Source: Lycorma delicatula
Lineage: Eukaryota > Arthropoda > Insecta > Hemiptera > Fulgoridae
Length of the DNA: 64,000 nucleotides
Assembly (NCBI RefSeq): GCF_047948215.1
Contig: NC_134456.1
Location: forward strand, 14,471,730 to 14,535,729
Direction of reading: 5' to 3'
Translations under genes and position numbers: made by a program
Notes under the pieces: model-generated
What the model saw: the letters and a program-made list of their open reading frames with translations, nothing else
The model's database searches: none
What the model was told of the DNA's origin: nothing
Part shown: positions 12,701 to 27,700 of the stretch, piece by piece
Layout of the letters: every line of letters begins with the position of its first letter
Numbering within the stretch: the first letter of the stretch is position 1

Positions 12701-15700
12701 TTTTCATAATTTATATCTTAACAAAGTTAGTCAGGGCTGACTTTACTTGCCTTCCTGTCTAGCTAGAGGACTCCAGCCCCTGGACCCCTGCTGTGTTCAT
12801 TATCCTCATGGTTGTCATAATAGTACTGATAAATAACAAGTAAAGCCTGAAAAGCTCTCTTCCTCCAAAGTTTACCTCATTCATTTCAGCTGTTTCAGAG
12901 GATTGAGATACTCTCATTCTTTTAGCAGACTGAGAATAATAAGAAAGGTTACTACTTCTCTTTGTTGAAAGCATATTTTTTAACTTTTTACAATCTAATA
13001 TCAACAACCAGAATAAACAATCAAAACCCATAAAAGTTCACCAAATGTGTTAATTAAGCTAATTATAATAATAATAAACTAATAAAATATTTAAAATAAT
13101 AAATATTTTACAGATCTGAACTCTGAGATCTTTTACCACAGTAGCATAAATGTAACAAAGCAAAAAGATTCATTTTTTTTTATGATTACTTTTAATATCA
13201 TAATCCCCATCATATCATGATAATTAACATCATATCATATCATGATTAATATCATGATAATTCTAAATGAAACCTCTAAAATATAAATCTGCAAAGTTTT
13301 ATTAAGAATTATCCAATAGTCTCTGCTTGATATGAACATAGAAAAAACCCTACCTACTTTAAAATTACATGTATAGAAGACAGACGTCCTTAAAAAAAAA
13401 ACATTAAATAACATAGTACCTTATATATATCCATAGCTTTAGCATGATCAGGCGCCAATTTAAGTACATGTTGAAAATATGTAAAAGCTCTTTCAACGTT
13501 ATCCTGGAAATATAGACACAAACCACGTACAAATATTGCATCTGCATTGTTTTTATCGGTACCGATTATATCATTTGCTAATTCTTGAGACTCCTGAAAC
13601 CTACAAAGATAAGCCAAACATTCTGCCTTGAGGACCTTAAGTCTTGTACAACCAACAGCAATGTCCAAAGCTCGATCTAAACAAAACAGAGCCTGAAAAA
13701 CCAAAAAACTAGTAAAAATTCTGCTTATTACAAGATTTTTTATTTAATAAAGGTAACTTTTTAAAAATCTTTAAATAAATACAGAAAAGTAAACTGATCT
13801 TAACTCACTTCTGTAAAGCAATTAACTACACAAAGATATAAAATTATTTAAAGATTAATTTCAAATTAGTAAAAAAGGTGTAAATTTTGGCAGTATCATT
13901 AGATATTAAACTTAAAAGGTACAAAAATTAATTTGGATCAAAAACAACTAGAGAAACTTCTAGACATTCATAGAGACAAAAGTAAGGCATCCTCCAGTAG
14001 CCCTAACACAACTGTTCAGAGCCCCATTAATAATAAATAAATTAATTCAATTTTTGTAGAACTGTTGCAAATACAAACTGGTATCCATAAAATCCAAGGT
14101 TCAACAATTATAACATTTAATGAACAAATGGAATTTTATCATACCTCTTAAAACAATTTCCAACAGAAACCAATCAAATATTAATACAAAGGGTACACAA
14201 CCTTTTAACAGACAGAGACATATTCTGCCAAGAGAAATGTGTGTGTAAATGTATAAAAAAAAAAATAAGTAGGTTTACAGAAAAAGAATGAAAACCTAGC
14301 TGAGAAAAACTTTGTTCCCAAATTCATTTTCATAGATTTCAAAATATGATAATTAAAACAATCTGAACCTATATAATGATTTGATAATTTTATATTCTGA
14401 TATCTGAGATTTTTGAACATTTGTATCCTGATGGAAAATGATAAAATTATCAACCAGATTGATAAATTCCATTGCATCAACCTGTAATCACTTTTACAAA
14501 TTGTAATCTTATTGACAAACACTATTTAGAATATCTTCACAAATTAAAGACTGTTAGAGGAGAAAAACCTTTCTAATAACCATGTCCTTTAGTACAGTAT
14601 ATCTCAACCACTGGTCCATAGGATCAGTGCAGGTCCGCAAGATAATGCTACAGGTCCCTGAATAAATTGGCCCACGAAAAAAATTAAACTTTAAAAATAT
14701 AAGAAAAAATGAAGATTAAAAAATTCATATAACGGTAATATAAAATTTATGTATTACAAGGGTGTCAAAAAGTAAAGGGAAATTTTAATTTCCCTTCCAA
14801 TCACATGTATGGCAGCAATAATTGTTCTGCTACAACTCATAACCTCTATCAGCTGTTCATTGAAAGTATTGTTTCATTGTTAGCTATTTGTCATTTGTCT
14901 CTTTAAAATGAGTGCTCCTTTATCTCATTGCACCAAGGAAGAATTGCGAGCAGTGATAAGTTTCCTCAGTTCAGAAGGGACGAAACCAGCAGAGATTATT
15001 CGTCAAATGCAGCAGGAATATGGATTTGTCTAAGTGGAAGCAAGATCTACAAATAGACACTTTAAAAATGGTAGGATTTCTCTCTGTGATGAACAGCGCA
15101 AGGTAGGCCTTCCACTTCAAAGACCACAACAATATTGAAATGGTTAAACAAATGATTCTCAGTAATTGATTAATTTATCCTCTGAAGAATTATCTAAATG
15201 GTAGTTACCGGAAGCTAAACAGGAAAAAGAAAGAAATTGCAGAATGATGAATTGCAGCTGATGACATTGCAAGTGAGTTGAATATAAGCCATGGCTCAGC
15301 ATCTTCAATCATCCACGATTCTTTACACTTCTGAAAAGTCTGTACTTGCTGGGTTCCACGTCACTTGACCAGCATCCACAAAGAGAATCATTTGAAAATT
15401 TCCCAGAAGCTTTTGAAACGTTACAAAGATGAAGGAGACTCATTTCTAAGCGTTGATGAGACATGGGTCCACCACTTTAAACCAGAGAGTAAACAACAAA
15501 GTTTAGTGTGGAAACATCCTTCATCTCCCACAGCAAAAAAGTTCAAACTCAGACGTCTGCAGTAAAGGTGATGATGACGATATTCTAAGATATGGAAAAT
15601 TTACTTTTGTTTTACTTCACACCTAAAGGTCAATCAGTAAACAGTGACAACTACTTGAGCTACTGCATTTACTGAAGCAAAAAATCAAATCCAAAAGACA

Positions 15701-18668
15701 TAGTAAACTTTCTAAAGGTGTGATTTTGCTTCAGGATAATGCTCAACCTCATATGGCAAAAAAAAAACTGCCCTTTGCCTTCAAGATCTTGGTTTTGAGC
15801 TGCTGAACCACCTTACATACAGTCTGGACCTGGATCAAAGTGATTTTCATCTTTTTGGCCCATTAAAAAAACGTTGCGAGGGAATCGTTATCAATCTGAT
15901 GAAGAGGCCATAGAAGTGGTGAAAAGTTTTCTGCACACCGGATCGAAAACTTTCTTCCAGGAAGGAATTCGAAAGCTCATTAAAAGATTGACTAAGTGCA
16001 TAGAAGTAGGAGGGGATTATGTTGAATCATTTATTTAAGTACAAATAAATATAGTGATTTTTTGAATTTCACTTTACTTTTTGACTTGCCCTCATATAAT
16101 TATTTAATAACGTTCTGTACCTATACATTGACAAATACTGGTACAAGTTTAATTTAATGAATACATTGTATTCTTTGCACAATCGGCAATGATAAACTAT
16201 CCAGCAATGCTTGAAGTGTAGTAGGAAGATATCAAAACAACGCGGCAGTAAGAGTGCAGCTTTGGCGGTACCTTTGTTTTATGACTTGGCTATGTGCATG
16301 TTCAATTTGTTGAAAATACTACATTTGCAATTACATTTTTTTTACTTTGTACAGTCTACTACTATTGTTGTAGTGAAATGGTTTACTTTTAATTATTGCA
16401 AAAACACAAAACTTTTACTCCTCTCAAAATGAGTAAAAGAAGACAAGGAACTTTACATATTTTTTTCTGCTTACAGTTCTACTCTGGAAAATGGAAACAC
16501 AAAAAAATTGGTGAAACAGAAAATGAATGTCCACCAAACAAGAATAATAGATTCCTTTCACAAGACGCTCCTAAATAAAGAGTACTTGAAATATGGATTT
16601 ATAATTTGGTCAAATTCTACAGATGTCCAATGCGCATAATATGTATGGAAGTTACAAGTGATATCACGAAACCATCCAAAATGTTGCAACTCTTAAAATC
16701 AAGACTCCCGAACTAGAACAGAAACCACTGGAATATTTTGAATGACAAAAACAAGAATTTAATCTCCAAAGAAAAAATTTAAAAAACTTTTATTCAACAT
16801 AAATTGCTATTGAAATTTCATATTTAGTTGCACTACGTATAGCCATAATAAAAAAATCGTTCACAACTAGAGATAATTTAACCGGTGTTAACAGATGTTT
16901 GCAATAAAATGTCTGCACCCTCACCTGCATATCAGATCAGATAAGATCAATTCCTCTTTAAAATGATAAAATTATTCATCAAATTGAAACTTTATCTGAA
17001 AATACTGAATACCAGTTAATAAAATGTATTAAAGAATTACAAATGTTTGCCATTCAGATCAACGAATGTGATATTTCTAAAAAAAAACTATTTTGCTCTG
17101 CTATGTACTCTTCTGAAGAAATTGCGGAAGAATTATTGCGGAAGACTTAAGATTCTCACACAAGTTCCAAAAATTTTTGATTTACTGAATTCATATATTA
17201 ATAACCATTCCTTAAACTGGAAAATTTGTATTTGTCTGTGTACCAACAGAGCAGCAAATATAACTGGTAGAGATTGCGTTATAACAAAAAGGATTCTAGA
17301 AATCCCTTCTCCTGACATATTATAACACACTGCACAATACATCACCAGCACTTAGTAGCCACAAATATGTCACCTGAATTAAACAATGTTCTCCTGAAAT
17401 TGACAAAATTGTTAATTTCATAAAGAAAAGTGATCTTAACTGTAGATTATTTACTATTCTTTATCAAGAGGTAGCAGCAAAACGCCAAAATCTCTTACTT
17501 CATGCAGAAGATGGCTCTCACAAGGAAAAGTGCTTACAAACTTTACGAATTAAGGACAGAAGTGGAAATATTTTTGGTAGAAAAACAATCTCGGATATCA
17601 AAATGTTTTTCCAATATGTACTGGATTGTGAAACTGACTTATTTAAGTGACATATTTTCTTAGATAAACAACTTAAATTTAAGTTTGCATGAAAGTATGA
17701 CAATTACATTTAATTTAACAAAGTTGCATTTTTTAAAAAATGCAATTTTAGTAAAAAAAAAAAAAATGAAGAAAATAATCCTGATGTATTTAAATCTTAT
17801 TAAGATTTTATTACTGCACAAAAGGAATTAATAGTTGATAATCTGAATGTAGCAATAATAATTCAACATTTACAGTCATTATATGATGAGATTTGAAAAA
17901 TATTTCCCTACAAACATAAACTTGCAGGAGATGAATTTATGGATAACTAATCCTTTCATTGAGAATAATTGCAATAACATAAATTTAAGTAACGAAGACC
18001 AAGAATGTCTCTTGGAACTGACAGACACAACATTAAAAAACAAATTTTCAACTATGAATTTAATTAAATTTTGGATTGCAATAAGAAATTAATATCCATA
18101 TTTACATAACAAAGCCATGTAAATGCTATTTCCCTTTGCAACATTTTTGTGTGAAGTTGGATTCTCAGCTATGATACTTATTAAAACCAAAACAAGAAAT
18201 CATTTATCAATAAATTCATCTCTTCAATTAGGTTTAAGTAATTACACACCCAACATTGAAATAATTCTGCAAAATGAGGAACAAAAAATTTCTCATTAAC
18301 TTTCATTATTAACAATTAGTTTGTAATGCGATTTGTTTATAGTTCCTACTTTTAAATAAAACAACCTATATTTATTTCCAGATTTTCATTCTATATTGTT
18401 TTGCTGTTTATAGACAGAAGTGATATATATTAATTAATATTATGTACATGTAAATTTAATAAAATAAAAATATGATTATAATTTTTTTTGCAATAACATA
18501 AATAAATCCCTGTATGTTTCCTGTAGGTCCCTGTATATTTTTCTACAATTTTACCAGTCCACCACAAAAAAAGGTTGAGAAACACTGCTCTACTTTACAA
18601 GAGCCTCTGACTTGAATTAGGAAGAATGAAGTCACAAAATACATAACCAAAGAAAAATTAATATCAAA

Positions 18669-18720
<52 letters not shown>

Positions 18721-21700
18721 TTATTATTTACTTATATAAATACTCACTTTTCTATATTCCTTCTTGTCAATTGATTTATTTCCCTCTTCACAATAAGTTC
18801 TCAACTGCTGTAAATTTAGAGCTTCTTGTACAACCGTTTGATCTGGACTTATATCACGAAGACGTGATAATGCATTTTCAGCATTAGATATATCTCCCAA
18901 AGCAACACAACATTTTATCACTCTTAGCCAACCCTAAGAAAAAATAAAAAATCATATAGGCAAAACAAAATTACTATAAAGATTCTACTGAAGCTCAATA
19001 TGAGTTTATGTCAAATTTAAGCTCACTAATATGAATCAACACCAAAGTTAGATTTACAACACTGAAACTCTCTGCAAGAATTCTGACATCTAATACTGAT
19101 ATACTAATAATTAATATTTTATCAAATTAATGAATGTTATGGCTCTAATTAATACATATAAAACCAAAACAATTTTAATTCTAGATTAACAATGTTTATA
19201 AATGAAATTAAGCTGTTATTATGATGATGATATATCTGCTAGCCACCATCACCAAAATGCTAATATATTTTTAATTAATTAAATCAAATCGTTAGCAATT
19301 CAAAATTGAATACTCATCCTGAAGAAAAAACCCAAAATAAATTAATACATAAAAATCAATAATATAAATATAAAATTTGACAAGAGCCCAAGGTACATGT
19401 GTTTTTTTTTTTTAAGCTTGAAGAAAAAAGATTTCTAGATAAAATTATCGCATATAAACTGCAATTACGTTGAATTGTAGTAAAAAAGCACGGAAACTGG
19501 CTGTGCAATCAGTCAATTCTTTTAAGTCTTTATTAGGCTTTATGATCAACTTTCAATCTGCAATTGTAACAAAATACAGAAAGGAAAATTTGAAATAATT
19601 TTTAATTAACTTTTACTTTCATGGCATCATAGCTCTAGAGCTATGTTAAAAGAAGTAAAGTCTGGTAAGCATTCAAAAAATGGGATATGGGTTTTGCATT
19701 TTTCAATGTTTCATGACCCAGGAACCCCAAATAAAAGAAACTAGTAATGTTCATACGAACATACATATATTGGCGTATCAAAATTTGTATGTATATGAAG
19801 ATTGTGTATATGGGGCAATTTGTTGATAAAATTTAGGGATCAATAACTAGAAGGGGTGAAAGGGTTTTGGGGAACTAATTTTCTCAAAATTTTTTAAACA
19901 TAACCTCACATCTTATGTTAAGCTCAGTACATGCGTGCATGATTAACAATTTTTTTAAAATTTTGTCCCAAAATTCCCCTTCTCCAAAAATTGAAAAAAG
20001 CTACCTTTTTATTTATTGCATATTATTTAACCAAGTTTTTTAATGTCTTCCTAAGCATAGTAGAGCAAGCAACCGCAAAATTTATGTATATTGGGGGTGT
20101 AGGAGCTAATCAAAATTTAAAAAAATGATAATTTTACAATAAAACTTCACCATAAATTACTTCCCACTCTTCAAAAGAAATCTTAGGTAACTTTTTTCAT
20201 GTATAACTATTTTTCCACTATATCAGAATAAATAACCAATGCCAGAAAAGTATTACAACTTTGTCGGCTTTTTTTTTTAGCCAAACAACACATTTCACTA
20301 AAAATAAGAATTGCAGTTGCAGTGAAAACAACGATATAAGCAAATCTCACCTGATGATCTTCAAAGCAAGGTCTCATTATATTACACCTTACACCCAATA
20401 AAATTATTTTACATTCAACTTTTTCAGTTTAAATAAATCACCTAATTTCAAATCAAAAGAAATGTAAACAAACTTAAATAGTTAAGTTGTAAAAATTAAT
20501 GGAAGTAAACTTTTCTTATAGAGGAAGAAAATCTACCAAATATCTGATCAATCAGTTAAGACGAGGAGACAGCACCCCCTACTTAGATATTCTGTGTTAT
20601 TGCAAAATACTTGTCAAATTCACTTAAGCATAAGTTGTTTTCTATACCTGAATGCCATATAACTGACCACTTTGGTTGCTGGGGCTGAATAATCAGCACT
20701 GTTCAGAAGTGGTTGCCCTTAGAATGTACAAGAGCAATTGTTGCTATGTAATTATTGGGTTTCAGCCAATTAAAGCAGTGTGATCTCAAAATAAAAAATT
20801 AATCCCTGCACAACACACTAGCAGAAAAAATTTTAATTAATTAAAACTTCACTAATAAGTAAAATTAATTTTACAATTCTTTAAATTATTTTTAATTATA
20901 ATACATTATTTTATTAATGATGTATGATACTTTCAACAAAAAAATAATTAAAACAAAAAATAATATAAGAGAGGTTATTTCTAAAATAAAAACCATTTCA
21001 TTGTAAAAAACTTTATTCTAAAAACTTTAAAAATATTTTTTATTTCTACATATCTTATACTACTTCTCTTTATAATCACCACATGAATTAAAACATTTAT
21101 CGTAGCGATACACCAGCCTCAATATACCCTCGTTGTATTCTTCTCCCAACAGACCATTTAACCACTGATTAACAGCATTTTAAAGATCATCGTCACTCGC
21201 AAATTTCTAACCGCTCAAAAGTCCTTTCAATTACCCACACAAATGGTAATCAGAAGGAGCTAGTCCAGACTATATGGTGGGTGATCGTAAATTTTCCATC
21301 AAAATGTTCTCTGTAAATCACATGTCAGACCCACAACATATGAAGTGCATTATCATGCAGCAGGACGACACCAACTCTGAATGGTGCACCGTAACTTACG
21401 TAGAGTTTCACAGTAGGCTTCTGCATTTATAGTCGTATCATGTGGCATGAAATCAATCAGCAGTATGCCAAACCGATCCCAAAAGACTGTGGCCATCAGT
21501 ATACATCCAAATAGCTGTGGCGTGACCTTTTCTGATTTGGTTGGTGATTGAGGATTGACGTCATTCTCTTGACTGCTGTTTTCTCTCTGGCTTGTAATAC
21601 GAAATCCATGTTTCATCACCAGAAACAACTGAATTAAGGAACTCATCACCTTTTTCTGTACAGTACATAAAAAATTCCAAAGCAGATCCCATTCGAATTT

Positions 21701-24700
21701 TTTTGGGACATTCTGTTAAGACGTATGGCACCCAACATGCACAAACCTCTGAAGCCTAAATGGTCATGAATAATGCGACCAATAACAGGTCTTGAAACAT
21801 CAGGAAAAAGAAGGGCCAGTTTGAAAATCATTCATCATCACATTCATCATGCACATTAATTCGTTATTTCTAAACCTACCACAACATTTTCAGATGTTTT
21901 GTTCATTCATTACATTATCACCATACACAGCCAGCAACTGCCTATGAATTTTCATGGGCTTAACGTTTTGATTGTTTATAAAACATGACTCTATGTATTT
22001 CAAGAGTCGGCAGCAACATCATTTTTCCTATCCATTTTATAACATAACAACTCACAAGTAATCAAAGATACTGCAACGTGACAACTTACAAACAACAATG
22101 CAGTGTGTACATTACTAGCGTGGCCATGAACAACACAAGTTCGTCAACTTTAAGGAGAGAAATTTCCCAGATATTTACTTAAGATATCCCTCGTAAAAAA
22201 AATAATATGATTAAATCATGTTTCATTAATTAATTTTTTTGTTTTATCTGTTAAAAAATTTTGTCTAGGAAAAGAAAACTTATATTACAACAATCTAAAA
22301 ATGAAATATAATTACAATACACAGTAAATGTAAATACCAGCATATTACAAAATGAACATCGCCACCACATGATTAACATTACTTTCCCCTTTATGTTGAT
22401 CTATAAACTCCAACATACTTCCTACAGCATAACTTACCTGATTTACATATTCTTATCCACTCCCCATCTTTGCTCTATTAACTCCTATATGACATTTATT
22501 AACCCCAAATGGTGGGATATTTTGTTCTCTTTCAACTTGACTTATTATATCATAATTTCAAATTCTGTTAACCTCCAAATTCAATATTCTACCATAAGAC
22601 TACACTTCAATCAACTCCTTACTTTGTCGTTCTGGTTGTCTTATGGTTCACTTTTGGTTGCTGTGAATGTTTTAATTAAACATTTTTAAGAATTTCTTAA
22701 TTTCTAAATTAATATTCATCTTTATTTTCATGGCTTGCGTGATCTTCCGTATTTTGTACATTCTTTGTAAATTTACTGTCAATAAAAATTGTAACTTTAT
22801 ACTAACTCAAAAATCACATTTCAATATTTACTTCACTATTATATCCCACATTGAAACATTTCATAAGGAACCTTGTACTCACTTATTTGTGCTTCAATTT
22901 CCCTTCTGACAACAATCAATATCCACAATAAATTACCAACACATTCTAATATTATTAATACAATATTCCCAAATAAACAATCAACCTACTATTAAAACAT
23001 GTCTATAAAGTTTTTTCATGTTAATCTTTTGTCTCTGGATTGTTAATTTGGTCTTACTAATTGATTTAGTGCCTCTGTCAACTCCTCCATGTACAAATTA
23101 AGAAGTGATGGTTTTAATTACATCGATTTTTCTATTACATCCAACCATACCTATCTTACTCTTAAAATAATAACTTTCTAAATTAAATTTTACAATTAGA
23201 ACAAAAAAATCAATATGAAATAATAATACTCACTTTAATAAATTTTGGATCAAGTAAAACAGATTTCCGAGCATCTTCTAATGCTTCTTTATACTTGCCC
23301 ATCATTAAATAACACGCTGCTCGGTTTCCATAATTTGCTGCTAGATCTGGAGAGAGAGCTGGAAAGAAATCAATGTATTTTAATAATCTACAAACAGAAA
23401 ATAGGCAAGGTGACATACACATAAATAAAACTATGTGCACAGTCACATACTCATGCCTTTTTTTATTATGATAATTAACTTTTTAATCAAATCTCTACTT
23501 ATTTAATTTAAATAGTTACTAAAGATAGTTAAAAGTCAATTTTAAATAGTTTCTAAAAATGGATAAATTTACAAGAAGTAATTTTTTTCCACTGAATGAT
23601 TTAAAAACAATTTTTATAACTTTATTTATGAAAAAACTATTATTAACGAATTAAAAAGAATTCTGTGTAAAAAAAAATCCATGAAAAGATTAAAAAAATA
23701 TAAATTTTTCATGTCAACAATTACAATGCAATGTGTAATAAGCTATCAACAAAGGTTCTACACAATTTTTTTAATAAGAATACTTTGAACAATAATAATA
23801 TTGATTTGTAAACTATTTGACAATATCAGAGAATATATATTTTTGTGCCCATTAACCCTCTCCCAATCATTATTTCAAATATCTATATGACTGTAACCTA
23901 CCTTATTAATTTGAAGAAATGTAGATTTCAGCTTGATCTACATTCACATTTATGGGGTATTCCATTTTAATTTAACAAATTTTCACAACTTTTATTGCAT
24001 AACTATTTTTGATTTTGATGTATTTGGTATATGATAACTACCCACCTTATAGTGGCCAAAAAATATTTTTTTATACTTAAAAAAACTTTTTTCTTGATTA
24101 ATATACTATTTTATAACTTGCAAACAGGAAAAACAGCCATTTTCATCACTTTTTCCATGAGCTACAGCATTCTTATTTTACTTTGTACAGAGTCAAAAAG
24201 GACTTTTTGGAAAGAGTAAAGATGGAACTTCATCTTAGTGTACTCAAAATTCATTTTGTCACATAATCAAATCTTGTAATGTTAACTGGAGATAAGTTTA
24301 CAAATTGTTTTTTTTTCAATTTTGGGCCCAAAATAAATAATGAAGGGCTTGGGTGGCAGGCCTGTTTTTTACCTTTTAAATCTTAGGTACTAGTAGTACT
24401 TAAAAAAAACTGTTACTGAGTGTCCATCATTAAAAAAATGGCTGCCAAATCATAAGATTTTGAAAATGTCTCATTTTTGGGCCCAAAAACACCATATATG
24501 GAACAGGTGGCAAAAATCTGAAATTTTTACAGCAGTAAGAAATTTTTATGTACTTAAAACCATATAAAATTTATTTTCTTACACAAAGGAGTTGACAAGT
24601 AATGAAGCCAACAAAACCACTAAAAGAAAATTTTTATTTTAGCTGTAGGGAAACTGAGATAAGACTATTTTTATTGTACAGAACCCTTGCATTTTATAAA

Positions 24701-27700
24701 AACAGATTATGGAGTGTTCAGTTGGCATTCACACTGAAACAGTATGTCACAAATTGTCTTACAACAGATCTTCAGTATTGCACGATATTTTAGAGTTTAC
24801 TAACAGCAAATAACATTGATATCTTTAAGAAGTGGATAAAGTGAAACAAAAAATATCAGTACTTTTCATAAAACCAAATATTTAAATAAATATTTTCATA
24901 TTAATGGGAAAAGTTGCTCTGACCCATTTAGCTGTCACACGAAACCGGTTAAAGAAATCTCTTTGACACTTTCAATAAGCAATCCAAATTTAAAATTAAT
25001 TCCAGGCAGAGCACTGTACAAAATGCTTAAACAAAATACAAAAACCACAAGATGATACAGAAAGCGAACCAGAATATATATAGCGAACAAGATATATTTG
25101 AGCCTTAATGTGTTAAAAGTAGAGTTGGTGAATAAAGCTTGTTCAGCACTTGGCATTTCACCCAGAAAGGTTCAAAAATTATCGAGTAACACAAAGGATC
25201 CAACTTTAAAAAATAAAGTTAGAAAAGTAGCAGTCAGTTGCCAGTAAATTAAACGATTTCTTTGATTTAAATATTTCAACAGAAGAAACCAGGTTTAGTA
25301 TCACAAAATTATGCTGATTTCAGTTGGGAATATGAAGAATTAATCATTAAAATAAAGGATAAAATGAAAACAGCTCCATCAACCCATGAAAAAATTTATA
25401 TTTTAATTTTATTACCGAGCAGCTGCAGCATTCAAAATAAGATTAGTGTAAGTCAGTATTTAGCACGTCAATCCAAACAATTAGTTAAAACAAAGTGGAA
25501 TTTTGCCACAAATTGGCAAAAAGAAACTCAGTCATGTAAGTGATGAAAATGTTATATAATGTGTCCAAGATTTTAATCTGAATGATGCTAGGCAAGGATT
25601 GTATCTCTGTAAGACAAGCTGACGCGAAGAAAAATATTTTAAAAAAAGGCTTATTATCTTATGTAACTTAAAACAATTGTACACACCCATCAAAGAAAAA
25701 CATAATTAAAATTTTTTTAATTTGCTTATTTAAGAACTAAATTTTATGTTCTGGCTGTTGGATCAGGTACTCATCCTTTTTGCGTGCGCGCGTGTATCAC
25801 CCACCAAAATATAAAACTCATGCTGTCACAGTGCAAAAAATGTCCAGACACTAATGAAGTGCTCACATTATTGCAAGAGAGCTGGGATGATTTTGATTCT
25901 GAGATTATCTTCAAACAGTGGGTTTCTGTTAACTGTTGTGAGCTAACTACTCAAATTCTTCCATTTCAAGAGTACTTATAAAAACTTACTGAAAATTTAA
26001 ATAATCTAAAAAGGCATAATTTTGTTCTAAGAAACAAGTTGTTCTCTCAACATTAAAAAGGAAAACTTGTTGGAGTATGAATGTATTGAAATGGGAGACT
26101 TCTCTCAAAATTCTCCTTTTGTGATACAAGATGAAGTCCAGTCATATCACTGCTCAAAAATGTATGCAACAGTACATCCATTTCTCATACATTTTAAAAA
26201 CGAAGGAAAAATTACAAAGCCAAAGCTACTGTGTGATTACTGAGTACTTGAACCACAATACCTACATCATTCTCCTGCTTCCAAAAGTATGTTATAAATA
26301 AAATAAAAACACTGTTTCCACAAGTTAATTTTTTTTTTCTCTGATGGCTCCTCAACCCAGTATAAAAACAAAAAAAAATTGATAAATTTGTACTACCATC
26401 AAGAAAGAAGATTTTGAAATTGCAGCTGAATAGTATTTTTTTGCCTCATACCATGGATACAGACCATGTGATGGTATTGATGGAACTGTGACTAAAGCAA
26501 GTCTTCAAAGGGCAGTTAACAATCAAATTGTTACACCTTAAGAAATATATTTTCTGCTCTAACAAAAATGTTCAAGAGACTGAAGAATACCTCAGTTCTC
26601 ATTATCAGGTAATCACAACAGTCCCAGAAACAAGAATCTTTCACAGAATGTTCCAACAAGTCAGAAATGTATTCTGGAAGTCCGGGCAACCTCTGAATCC
26701 GAAACATTTACGTTAGTATCAGTACACAACCAAACTTAGTGTTTCTGGTGTAAATACGTAAATGTAGCCAAAATGTAAATATTATGTCTGCTGCATATAC
26801 GATGGCAAGTGGGGGTTAGGCGAAGTCATTGAAGTCGGAATACATGAAAATGAAGAGGGATAGCAAATACACGTTTTTTATCTGCAGGGTCCTGGTACTT
26901 CATTCTTGTCCTGGCACATCAAAAGAATGTGCTTGTCATATATTAACTGAAGAATTGGATATGCATAAGCTATCCAATTAACGAGTGTTGGGTGCAGCAT
27001 TTGCTCACTTTGGACCAAAAACACATTCGAAAGAGCATTTCGAAGGCCCTGCTGGAGGAGTTTAAGCAAAACAAGTCAGATTTTTTGTGTCAATTCATAA
27101 CTATAGATGAAACGTAGATCCACCACTACACCCCTCTCTCTTTTTCTGTTTAGCCTCTGGTAACTACCGTTTAGATAATTCTTCAGAGGATGATATGTAT
27201 GAGTGTAAATGAAGTGTAGTCTTGTACATTCTCAGTTCAACCATTCCTGAGATGTGTGGTTAATTGAAACCCAACCACCAAAGAACACCGGTATCCACAA
27301 TCTAGTATTCAAATCCATGTAAAAATAAATGGCTTTACTAGGACTTCAACGCTGTAACTCTCAACTTTCCAAATCAGCTGATTTGGGAAGACGCGTTAAC
27401 CACTAGACCAATGGGTTACCACTACACCCCCTGAGACAAAACATCAGTCAAAACAGTGGACTGCAAAGGATGAACCTGCTCTGAGAAAGGTGAAGACGAT
27501 TCAATCAGCCAGGAAGGTTATGGCAACTGTTTTTTGGAATAGTAGCAGAATTTTGTTTATTGATTTTCTTCAAAAAGGAGAACAAAAATGGGACAGTATT
27601 ACGCATCAATACTTGACATGCTGAAGGCAGAAATTTCAAAAACGACCACATTTGAAGAAGAAGGTGCTTTTCCATTAGGACAATGCGCCCGCTCACACTT

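Larger units (their letters stand above)
14595..18587 (+). mobile_element. hAT transposon relic (ZBED5-like transposase), intron 4, carrying a nested mariner
   Basis: The ends match as inverted repeats: CAGTATATCTCAACC at the left and, on the other strand, CAGTGTTTCTCAACC at the right. The flanking octamers CTTTAGTA and CTCTACTT agree at 5 of 8 positions, as expected for an old hAT duplication. Coding remains run from about 16430 to 18300. They include [14 protein letters not shown] (the hAT CTDGAAAMTGR block), [14 protein letters not shown] text near 17365, LLHAEDG near 17500, FEKYFP near 17885, and YPYLHNKAM followed by [19 protein letters not shown], the hAT dimerisation region, near 18090-18205. 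The zinc-finger start (MSKRR) is weak. Many stops make it inactive. Antisense to the host gene. Confidence 0.85.

Noticed and set aside
12759..13031. 90-residue minus-strand open frame in intron 5
   Set aside because: Slightly better composition than its surroundings, but no domain or repeat family could be named. Mentioned with intron 5 only.
22369..22689. 106-residue plus-strand open frame
   Set aside because: Composition is that of AT-rich, pyrimidine-biased intron sequence. No conserved block and no splice context support it.
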